Assembly (NCBI GenBank): GCA_009693235.1
Contig: SHXR01000002.1
Coordinates: forward strand, 37,957-101,956
Direction of reading: 5' to 3'
DNA length: 64,000 nt
DNA from: Betaproteobacteria bacterium
Lineage (GTDB): Bacteria; Pseudomonadota; Gammaproteobacteria; Burkholderiales; SG8-39
The notes beneath the pieces are model-generated. The model saw only the letters and a list, made by a program, of their open reading frames with translations. It had not been told where the DNA came from and ran no database searches. The position numbers were made by a program, and so were the translations under genes. Shown piece by piece: positions 1-6,912 of the stretch (position 1 is the first letter of the stretch; every line of letters begins with the position of its first letter).

Positions 1-936
1 AGCGGCGGCGGCGCCGCGCCGAAGGACCAGGTCGAGGCGCGCTGGGATAAGACTGGCAATGTCACCGTCTATACCCTCGCGCATTCGTCCGGGCAGGGAC
101 ATGAGACGACGTTCGCGCGGATCGTCGCCGGAGCCCTTGGCATGCCGATCGAACGCGTCCATGTCCGTGAGGGTGATCCGGATGTCACGCTCGTTGGCAG
201 CGGAACCGGTGGCTCGCGCTCGTTGCTGGGTGCGGGAAGCGCCTGCAAGGTCTTGGCCGAAAACATCGTCGGTGTGGCGCGCACGTATGCCGCGCGCTTG
301 CTGGAAGTGACCGAAAGCGAGCTTCGGTATGCGAGCGGACGATTCGAGACACACGATCGTTCGCTGTCGATTGCGGACCTGGCGGTGCGCTTGGCCGCAC
401 TAACCCCGCATCCCTTCAACCTCATCGGAGAAGGCTCATTTGGCGTCACGTTCCCCAACGGCTGCCATGTAGCGGAAGTCGAAATCGATCCGCAGACCGG
501 GCGCGTCGCGGTACTGCGCCATACGGTTGTCGACGATTCTGGTAATGTGATCTCACCGAACCTGGTCGAAGGACAGATTCAGGGCGGCGTGGTGCAGGGT
601 GCAGGTCAAGTGTTGGGTGAGCAGGCGATCTATGATCGCCACAGTGGGCAGTTCCTGAGCGCGAGCTTTATGGACTATCCGATGCCCAAGGCGGGAATCG
701 TGCGGAGCTTCCAGTTGTTCGAACATCCCGTGCCCACCGCGACGAACGCGCTTGGTGCGAAAGGTGTGGGCGAGGCGGGAACCAGCGGTTCGATTCCGGC
801 GATGACCAACGCGGTACTAGATGCGTTGCGTCCGCTTGGCGTAAAGAATATTGAGTTGCCGGCGACGCCGGCGGTCATTTGGAATGCGATGGCACGTGCC
901 GCGCAAGCGGCGCGTGTATTGGAACAACCGGTTTGA
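1..936 (+). CDS. Molybdopterin-binding (CoxL-type) subunit of a xanthine dehydrogenase-family hydroxylase, 5' truncated
   Basis: The reading frame is open from base 1, so the gene starts outside the window and only about the last 310 residues are present. The segment carries the second half of the Moco-binding domain: a GQGHET stretch near the start, a PNGCHVAEVEIDPQTG strand, and the C-terminal KGVGEAGTSGS motif whose Glu is the catalytic base in this family. It would bind the molybdenum cofactor and hydroxylate an organic substrate with the M (FAD) and S (2Fe-2S) subunits encoded downstream. Its C-terminus resembles the second L subunit at 1789-4095 (MDY.MP.AG, GVGEAGT.GS), so the two look like paralogues within one operon. 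The substrate cannot be read from sequence. Family assignment is secure; calling it CO dehydrogenase would not be justified. Confidence 0.9.
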   Translation, partial: SGGGAAPKDQVEARWDKTGNVTVYTLAHSSGQGHETTFARIVAGALGMPIERVHVREGDPDVTLVGSGTGGSRSLLGAGSACKVLAENIVGVARTYAARLLEVTESELRYASGRFETHDRSLSIADLAVRLAALTPHPFNLIGEGSFGVTFPNGCHVAEVEIDPQTGRVAVLRHTVVDDSGNVISPNLVEGQIQGGVVQGAGQVLGEQAIYDRHSGQFLSASFMDYPMPKAGIVRSFQLFEHPVPTATNALGAKGVGEAGTSGSIPAMTNAVLDALRPLGVKNIELPATPAVIWNAMARAAQAARVLEQPV

Positions 937-975
937 CACCGCGGTTTGACACCGTACCAAGAAGGAGCAAAGTCC

Positions 976-1773
976 GTGTACAACCTTACTTACAAGCGTG
1001 CGAAATCCATCGATGAAGCCAAACAGTTCATCGGCGCCAATCCGGATGCAAAATTGATGTCAGGCGGCATGACCCTGCTGCCCACGCTCAAACAGCGCCT
1101 TGCGCAACCGTCGCATGTGGTGGATATCGGTGGGCTCGCCGAGTTGAGGGGCATCGAAGTGAAGGGCGACCGTCTGATCGTCGGCGCGGCTACCCGGCAT
1201 TTCGATGTCGCGAGTTCCGCGGTGGTGAAGAAGGCCATTCCAGCCCTCGCGTATCTTGCCAATCTGATCGGTGACCAACAAGTCCGCAATATGGGAACGA
1301 TGGGCGGGTCGGTGGCGAACAACGATCCGGCGGCCGACTATCCCTCCGCCGTGCTTGCGCTCAACGCAAGTGTCGTGACGACCAAACGTGAAATCGCCGC
1401 TGACAGTTACTTCAAGGGCGTATTTGAAACGGCGCTCGAAGCGGGTGAGATCATCACGAAAATTTCGTTTCCACTGCCAAAGCGCGCCGCGTATGCGAAA
1501 TTTGCGCATCCGGCCTCGGGTTATGCCATGACAGGGGTATTCGTTGCCGATTTCGGCGGCGGCAATATCCGGGTCGCGGTGACCGGGGCGGGCCCTGGTG
1601 TGTTCCGCTGGAAGGAAGCGGAAGCCGCATTGGCGAAAAATTTCTCCAAGCAAGCGGTGTCCGGCCTTGCGGTGAAAGCAGACGGGCTGAATGCCGACAT
1701 CCATGCCCCGGCCGAGTATCGCGCGAACCTCGTGAAAGTGATGTGCGAGCGCGCGGTGCAGTCCATCGCCTGA
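976..1773 (+). CDS. FAD-binding (CoxM-type) subunit of a molybdenum hydroxylase
   Basis: About 265 residues, the usual size for the medium subunit. FAD-contact motifs are visible: SGGMTLLPTLKQRL near residues 31-44 and the long GTMGGSVANNDPAADYPSA segment near 113-131, followed by the CO-dehydrogenase flavoprotein C-terminal domain. It passes electrons from the 2Fe-2S subunit to an acceptor. I chose the GTG at 976 because a GAAGGAG ribosome-binding site lies nine bases upstream (961-967) and the protein then begins MYNLTYKRAKSIDEA; the in-frame TTG at 946 has no such site. It sits between two L subunits and ends 15 bases before the second. Confidence 0.92.
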   Translation: MYNLTYKRAKSIDEAKQFIGANPDAKLMSGGMTLLPTLKQRLAQPSHVVDIGGLAELRGIEVKGDRLIVGAATRHFDVASSAVVKKAIPALAYLANLIGDQQVRNMGTMGGSVANNDPAADYPSAVLALNASVVTTKREIAADSYFKGVFETALEAGEIITKISFPLPKRAAYAKFAHPASGYAMTGVFVADFGGGNIRVAVTGAGPGVFRWKEAEAALAKNFSKQAVSGLAVKADGLNADIHAPAEYRANLVKVMCERAVQSIA

Positions 1774-1788
1774 AACCGGTCGAGACCA

Positions 1789-4095
1789 ATGGCTGAAGTA
1801 TTCAAGGGGCGGCGGGAAGACCGTCGCCTGATGACAGGCGTCGGACGCTATACCGCTGACTGGGATCTACCTGGTCAGTTGTATGGCGTGTTTCTCCGCG
1901 CAGATCGTGCACATGCGCTCATGCGGTCGGTCGACGCGACCGCCGCGCGCAAACATCCTGGGGTGATATCAGTTATCACCGGGGCTGACCTCGCCAACGC
2001 CGGCTTCAAATTTCCGGGCACGATGGTGTCGTACCCGGGACGTGGCGGACAGTCGGTCAAAGTGCCGCAACGGCCCTGCCTCGCGCGTGATCGCGTGCGT
2101 TTCGTGGGTGAAGAGGTGGCATTGGTCGTTGCGACCTCCAAACTCGCGGCACAAGATGCGACCGAGTTGATCGCGATCGACTATGAGGATTTGCCGGTAG
2201 TGGCCCATCCGGAAGATGCGGTGAAGGCTGGCGCTGTGCAGCTCTATCCGGATATTCAGAACAACATTTGTTTTGATTACGAATACGGCAATGAAGCCGC
2301 GACGGACGCCGTCTTCGCCAAGGCGCATCACGTCACGCGTTTGAAGATTGAAAGCCAGCGTATCTGCGGCAATCCGATGGAGCCGCGTGCGGCGCTGGTG
2401 GCGTATGACGCCGCTGCCGACCGCTACGATGTCTACACATCGAATCAAGGTCCGACCATGTTCAAGCCAGGTCTTGCGTATGTGAGTGGCGTGCCGCCGG
2501 AGAAGATTCGTATCATGCCGCTCGACGTGGGCGGCGGCTTTGGGCTTCGTAGCGGATCCTTTCCAGAGCATGTCGTATTGATGTATGCGGCGAAGGCGCT
2601 CGGCAAACCCATCAAATGGGTTGGTTCGCGATTCGAGAACTTCGTGACCGATCCGCATGGTCGCGCCATCGTCATCGAAGGCGAACTCGCGATGGATCAG
2701 GGCGGCAAGTTCCTCGCCATCCGCACGAACTGGCTGGCCGATCAAGGTGCGTATCTCACCGCAGCCGGTCCGCTCATCAACACTGCGAACGGCATGTTGA
2801 CGCTCTCTGGTGTCTACAATATTCCGGTGGGTTACGGGCGTCATCGACTGATGCTCACCAACACCACGCCGACCGGGCCCTATCGTGGCGCCGGGCGGCC
2901 GGACATGGCTTACATCTGCGAGCGACTCGTCGATCAAGCCGCGCTCGAAATGAAGATCGATCGGGCTGAGATTCGCCGGCGCAATTTCATACCGAAGGCC
3001 GCGTTTCCGTTCAAGAACGCCGCGGGTGCGGTCTACGATAGTGGCGATATCGAGGCGCTGATCAACCATGCGCTTGAGGCATCGAACTGGTCGAGTTTCG
3101 AAGCGCGTCGTAAGCAATCGAGTGCCAATGGCAAGTACCGTGGTATCGGTTGCGCGACGTTCATCGAGCCGGCGGGCGGTGGCGCTGCGCCAAAAGATCA
3201 GGCTGCGGTGCGGTTTGAAGAGGGCGACAAGATCGCCCTCATTGCGCCCATCACACCCCATGGGCAGGGCCATGAAACCGCGTTTCCCGAAATCGTTGCG
3301 CGCGTGTTGGGCGTGCCACCGGAAAGCATCACATTGCGTGGTCTGGATCCGCACCACTCGATACCGTTGATGGGTAATGGCGTGGTCGGTTCACGCACCG
3401 CTATGCACTATGGCTCGGCGCTCAAGCTCGCGGCCGGTGAAGTCGTTAAGAAAGGGCTTGAACTCGCCTCGCGCAAGCTCGAAGCGGCCCCTGATGACAT
3501 CGAATTCAAGAACGGTCGTTATACGATCAAGGGTACCGGGCGTAGCGTCGGGCTTTTTGATCTGGCCCGCGAGCATCGTCCCGATGCATCCCATCCGCTG
3601 AACGCGAATGGCGAGTGGACCTTATCTCGCTCTTTCCCGAGCGGCGCGCATGTGGCGGAAGTTGAGATCGATCCGGCTACCGGCATGGTCGATATCATTC
3701 AATACACCGCGGTGGATGACTGCGGCGATATCATCAATCACACGCTGGTCGAAGGCCAGTTGCATGGTTCTGTCTTGCAAGGCGTGGGCCAGGTGCTGGG
3801 CGAGATCGGTTACTACGATCGCAGCAACGGGCAGTTCCTGACTGGTACGTTCATGGACTATTACATGCCGCGTGCCGGACTCGTTCGCAATCTGCAAGGC
3901 CATGAACTCAATGTCCGCAGCCCGACCAATCCTCTCGGAGTGAAAGGGGTCGGCGAAGCGGGCACCACCGGTTCATTGCCAACGGTCGTCAACGCGATAG
4001 TCGACGCGTTGAAGCCGCTTGGCATCCAACATATCGACATGCCCTGCACGCCCGCGCGCGTGTGGGAGGCAATTCAAGCCGCGCAAAAACATTGA
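1789..4095 (+). CDS. Molybdopterin-binding (CoxL-type) large subunit, second copy
   Basis: 768 residues, full length for a CoxL/XdhB-like large subunit. The N-terminal a/b-hammerhead domain (GVGRYTADWDLPGQ, HPGVISVITGADL) precedes two Moco-binding domains. Visible motifs are GGGFGLRSG, GPYRGAGRPDMAY and the catalytic GVGEAGTTGS with Glu at about residue 723. The loop reads YRGAGR, as in form II or other aerobic Moco hydroxylases, and not the Cys-containing AYRCSFR loop of true form I CO dehydrogenase, so CO oxidation is unlikely to be its main role. It follows the FAD subunit closely and precedes the iron-sulfur subunit, giving an L-M-L-S order. Physiological substrate unknown; aromatic or N-heterocyclic compounds and aldehydes are typical of the family. 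Confidence 0.92.
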   Translation: MAEVFKGRREDRRLMTGVGRYTADWDLPGQLYGVFLRADRAHALMRSVDATAARKHPGVISVITGADLANAGFKFPGTMVSYPGRGGQSVKVPQRPCLARDRVRFVGEEVALVVATSKLAAQDATELIAIDYEDLPVVAHPEDAVKAGAVQLYPDIQNNICFDYEYGNEAATDAVFAKAHHVTRLKIESQRICGNPMEPRAALVAYDAAADRYDVYTSNQGPTMFKPGLAYVSGVPPEKIRIMPLDVGGGFGLRSGSFPEHVVLMYAAKALGKPIKWVGSRFENFVTDPHGRAIVIEGELAMDQGGKFLAIRTNWLADQGAYLTAAGPLINTANGMLTLSGVYNIPVGYGRHRLMLTNTTPTGPYRGAGRPDMAYICERLVDQAALEMKIDRAEIRRRNFIPKAAFPFKNAAGAVYDSGDIEALINHALEASNWSSFEARRKQSSANGKYRGIGCATFIEPAGGGAAPKDQAAVRFEEGDKIALIAPITPHGQGHETAFPEIVARVLGVPPESITLRGLDPHHSIPLMGNGVVGSRTAMHYGSALKLAAGEVVKKGLELASRKLEAAPDDIEFKNGRYTIKGTGRSVGLFDLAREHRPDASHPLNANGEWTLSRSFPSGAHVAEVEIDPATGMVDIIQYTAVDDCGDIINHTLVEGQLHGSVLQGVGQVLGEIGYYDRSNGQFLTGTFMDYYMPRAGLVRNLQGHELNVRSPTNPLGVKGVGEAGTTGSLPTVVNAIVDALKPLGIQHIDMPCTPARVWEAIQAAQKH

Positions 4096-4198
4096 GAGTT
4101 CATAGGGCGCCAAACGGATTCATCGTTCGGCGGCAAAGTTAGGGGTTCTGGGGGAGATATCCATCAGAATCGTCATCGTTTCGTAAGGAGAAGTTGAG

Positions 4199-4666
4199 AT
4201 GGCCAAGGTTGCAATGAAGGTGAATGGCAAGCAAATGTCGGGGGATGTCGAGGACCGCACGCTGCTAGTGGACTTTATTCGCGATACGCTCGCGCTCACC
4301 GGCACGCATATCGGTTGCGATACGAGCCAGTGTGGCGCCTGCACGATCCAGTTGAATGGTCGCGCGGTGAAATCCTGCACGATGCTGGCAGCGCAAGCGG
4401 AAGGCGCAGACATCATGACCATCGAAGGGCTCGCGCAGGGCGACAAACTGCATCCGGTGCAGCAGGCCTTCACCGAATGTCATGCGTTGCAGTGCGGGTT
4501 CTGCACGCCGGGCATGATCATGGCGTCGGTCGGTTTGCTGAAGGACACGCCAAAGCCCACCGATGAAGAGATCTATCACGGGCTCGAAGGCAATCTATGC
4601 CGTTGCACCGGCTACATCAATATTGTGAAAGCAGTGAAGCGGGCCTCCCAATTGATGGCTGGGTGA
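4199..4666 (+). CDS. 2Fe-2S (CoxS-type) small subunit of a molybdenum hydroxylase
   Basis: 155 residues, normal for the small subunit. The N-terminal plant-type ferredoxin domain has [16 protein letters not shown] with a further Cys in KSC. The C-terminal helical domain carries CGFCTPGM and [11 protein letters not shown], the second 2Fe-2S site next to the molybdenum centre. It shuttles electrons from Moco in the L subunit to FAD in the M subunit. The ATG at 4199 is supported by AAGGAG about nine bases upstream (4185-4190). A gap of about 100 bases separates it from the L subunit. It is the last gene of the cluster and is followed by a long palindrome. Confidence 0.95.
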   Translation: MAKVAMKVNGKQMSGDVEDRTLLVDFIRDTLALTGTHIGCDTSQCGACTIQLNGRAVKSCTMLAAQAEGADIMTIEGLAQGDKLHPVQQAFTECHALQCGFCTPGMIMASVGLLKDTPKPTDEEIYHGLEGNLCRCTGYINIVKAVKRASQLMAG

Positions 4667-4672
4667 GATAAA

Positions 4673-4716
4673 GCGTGCATGGCGGGTGTCCAAACTCTTG
4701 GAACCGCCATGGACGC
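4673..4716 (+). terminator. Long imperfect palindrome after the hydroxylase operon
   Basis: Six bases after the 2Fe-2S gene stop there is a 44-base near-palindrome. Outer arms GCGT/ACGC (one G-G mismatch next to them), middle arms CATGGCGG/CCGCCATG (8 of 8) and inner arms TCCAA/TTGGA enclose a four-base loop ACTC. No T run follows, so it is not a classic intrinsic terminator; it could terminate weakly, protect the mRNA 3' end, or bind a protein. The structure is seen directly; the role is inferred. Confidence 0.55.
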
Positions 4717-4787
4717 AAAGGAATTACACGCTGCTGGGTGATCCGCCCGTCGAATGACTTGCCTTGTCATTTTGCTGGTTAGGCCAA

Positions 4788-4816
4788 TTGATAAGTTGCG
4801 TCTACTTCGGTGATAA
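4788..4816 (+). promoter_or_regulatory. Possible sigma-70 promoter for the MFS gene
   Basis: TTGATA (4788-4793), a 17-base spacer and TGATAA (4811-4816) lie about 30 bases upstream of the transporter start. Both hexamers are partial matches, so this is only a candidate. Confidence 0.3.
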
Positions 4817-4847
4817 CGTTGTCTGATCGAATCGAAAGCGCCGGATA

Positions 4848-6029
4848 TTGACAACGTCCGCGCCGCCCCGCCTCACGCGGGGGCTCCTCTTGTTGTTGTT
4901 CGCCACGATCTTCATCGCGGCATCCACCATCCACTATCAGGTGCCGATGCTCGCCTTGCTCGCCAAGGAGTTTGGTGCGAGCCCAGCCCAGATCGGTTGG
5001 TTGCCCACCCTTACGCAACTTGGCTTCTGTCTTGGTATCGCGTTGCTCACGCCGCTTGGGGATCGCTTCAACAAGAAGCGTCTGATTCAGGCCCGACTCG
5101 CTGGGTGCATGCTTACTGCGATCATCTTTGCGACCGCTGGATCATTGCCGATGCTCATCGCGGCGGGACTGGTGATGGGTATCTTCGCCAGTACCTCGCA
5201 AGATGTCGTGCCACTGGTCGCCGAACTCGCTCGTCCTGAAGAGCGCGGTCGAGCGGTGGGCACCGTCCTAAGCGGCTTACTGCTTGGCATCATGTTTGGC
5301 CGGGTCGCGGGGGGCTTTCTCGCTGATGTGCTTGGTTGGCGCATGGCGTATTGGATCTTGCTGGCTGCTTTGGCGAGCGTTTCCGCATTGGTCGCATGGC
5401 GTGTTCCCAGTGTGCGTCCCCATTCATCGCTGTCTTACGGCGCGCTGCTGCAATCGATTGTTGGGATCATTCGCGATCATCCAGCGCTGCGACGCGCGTC
5501 TGCCGTGCAGGGATTACTTAGCATTTGTTATGGCGCATTCTGGGCGACGCTCGCTGTGATGATGGCAACGCTGCACGGCGTGGGCAGCTCAGCGGTCGGC
5601 CTTATAGCTATACCGGGCGCGGCCGGTGCATTGATTGCTCGGCCGGTCGGGAAGTGGGTCGATGCGAAAGGCCCGCGTCCGGCCGTCACGCTTGGCATTG
5701 CCCTGGTCATTCTCGGTTACGTTGCGTTAGGATTCGCCGCCTTCGCAATTGCTGCCGTGGTGCTGGGCGCGATGCTGCTGGATGGCGGTATTCGCGCCAC
5801 CTCCGTCTCGAATCAGGCGTATTACACCGGTATCGATGCCGCGTCGCGCAGTCGGATGAACACGGTGTTTGTTCTCCACATGTTCGGCGGCAATGCGCTT
5901 GGCGCACTCATCGGGAGCGTGGTCTTGGCAGGAGCCGGCTGGCTGGCGGTCTGCGCGACCTGTCTCGCGTTTTCATTGCTCGCTTTATGGGCGCATTGGC
6001 GCTCACGGGCAATCACACGCGAGTCGTGA
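4848..6029 (+). CDS. Major facilitator superfamily transporter
   Basis: 393 residues, almost entirely hydrophobic, compatible with twelve membrane helices and no large soluble domain. The cytoplasmic loop between helices 2 and 3 has the MFS motif A-like GDRFNKKR. Overall character resembles the AraJ/NepI-like drug:proton antiporter branch, which usually exports small molecules. The start is a TTG at 4848 without a strong ribosome-binding site, so it is uncertain. It follows the molybdenum hydroxylase cluster after a 180-base gap and precedes a GST gene, a context suggesting export or uptake of an aromatic or toxic compound; substrate not deducible. Confidence 0.85.
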   Translation: MTTSAPPRLTRGLLLLLFATIFIAASTIHYQVPMLALLAKEFGASPAQIGWLPTLTQLGFCLGIALLTPLGDRFNKKRLIQARLAGCMLTAIIFATAGSLPMLIAAGLVMGIFASTSQDVVPLVAELARPEERGRAVGTVLSGLLLGIMFGRVAGGFLADVLGWRMAYWILLAALASVSALVAWRVPSVRPHSSLSYGALLQSIVGIIRDHPALRRASAVQGLLSICYGAFWATLAVMMATLHGVGSSAVGLIAIPGAAGALIARPVGKWVDAKGPRPAVTLGIALVILGYVALGFAAFAIAAVVLGAMLLDGGIRATSVSNQAYYTGIDAASRSRMNTVFVLHMFGGNALGALIGSVVLAGAGWLAVCATCLAFSLLALWAHWRSRAITRES

Positions 6030-6111
6030 TGTCGCTCGGCGGAGCGCCCTCTGCTCGGCTATCCTTCATATATTCGAACGCACTATTTCATCTGCCACGA
6101 CGGAGCCGCCA

Positions 6112-6807
6112 ATGACGATAAAAATGTACGACCTAGCGGGCAAGGACCCGGAGCGACGCTTCAGCCCGTATTGCTGGCGCATCCGCATGGCCTTGGCGCA
6201 CAAGCGGCTACCGGTAGAAACGATTCCGTGGCGATTCGTCGAGAAAGACCAACTCACTTTTGCCGGTTCGACTACGGTACCAGTGATTGTAGATGACACG
6301 GAAAAGGTCGCCGATTCCTGGAAGATCGCCCTTTATCTCGATGAGAAGTACAAAGACCGGATGGTGCTGCTAGGCACCGAGGCGGCGGTCGGTGCGATGC
6401 TGTTCATGCGGCAGTGGACGGAACGCGTCATTCACACCGCCATCATGCGCGTCGTGCTGCTCGACATCCACAATGTTCTCGATGAGCCGAATCAGGCCTA
6501 TTTTCGCGAATCACGCGAGAAGCGTGTCGGTGCCACGCTCGAGGAGTTTGTGGCGAATAAGGAAGAAAACATTACGAAGCTGCGCGATTTGCTGGCGCCG
6601 GCGCGCGCGGTCGTCGCATCCCAGCTTTACTTCGGCGGCACCGCGCCAAGCTTTGCCGATTACATCCTGTTTGGAGCCTTTCAGTGGGCGCGCTGCGTGT
6701 CGCCTGCCAAACTGCTGGCAACCGACGACGCGCTCTACATCTGGCGGGAGCGCATGCTCAATCTGTACAACGGCCTGGCGGAGAAGGCCCTTGGGTTTGA
6801 GGTGTAG
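6112..6807 (+). CDS. Glutathione S-transferase family protein
   Basis: 231 residues. The N-terminal thioredoxin-like GST domain shows FSPYCWRIRMALAHK near residues 14-28 (active-site Ser/Cys region), a cis-Pro segment STTVPVIVDD near 54-63 and ADSWKIALYLDEKY, the glutathione gamma-glutamyl contact. A helical C-terminal domain follows (FGGTAPSFADYILFGAFQW). The pattern resembles the LigE/beta-etherase-like GST branch, but I would not name a substrate. The ATG at 6112 follows CGGAG at 6101-6105; a much longer in-frame ORF upstream overlaps the transporter and has no GST homology. It converges on the CoxL-like gene at 6913. Confidence 0.88.
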   Translation: MTIKMYDLAGKDPERRFSPYCWRIRMALAHKRLPVETIPWRFVEKDQLTFAGSTTVPVIVDDTEKVADSWKIALYLDEKYKDRMVLLGTEAAVGAMLFMRQWTERVIHTAIMRVVLLDIHNVLDEPNQAYFRESREKRVGATLEEFVANKEENITKLRDLLAPARAVVASQLYFGGTAPSFADYILFGAFQWARCVSPAKLLATDDALYIWRERMLNLYNGLAEKALGFEV

Positions 6808-6827
6808 TGTTGCCAGAGAAGCAAGAA

Positions 6828-6896
6828 GGGAGAAGGGAGAAGGGAGAAGGGAGAAGGGAGAAGGGAAAGGGAAAGGGAAAGGGAAAGGGGAAAGGG
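6828..6896 (+). repeat. Purine microsatellite: five GGGAGAA units followed by four GGGAAA units
   Basis: Five perfect 7-base units GGGAGAA (6828-6862) run directly into four 6-base units GGGAAA (6863-6886) and a final GGGGAAAGGG. This gives eleven G runs of at least three on one strand of a pure purine tract. It lies between the 3' ends of the convergent GST and CoxL-like genes. Such a tract can form G-quadruplex or triplex DNA and could stall transcription from both sides. The repeat is seen directly; the structural effect is inferred. Confidence 0.95.
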
Positions 6897-6912
6897 CGTT
6901 TTCGTATAACGA

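Noticed and set aside
1969..3357. Long ORF of 462 residues opposite the second CoxL gene
   Set aside because: It lies wholly antisense to a clear CoxL gene, has no recognisable domain and a composition typical of a shadow frame in GC-rich DNA.
1789..4095. Aerobic CO dehydrogenase large subunit
   Set aside because: The active-site loop reads YRGAGR and lacks the Cys of the AYRCSFR loop of form I CO dehydrogenase.
5525..6115. 196-residue plus-strand ORF inside the MFS gene
   Set aside because: Overlaps the transporter in another frame, Arg/Cys-rich, no recognisable domain.
6828..6896. CRISPR array
   Set aside because: Units of six or seven bases without spacers; a microsatellite, with no cas gene in the window.
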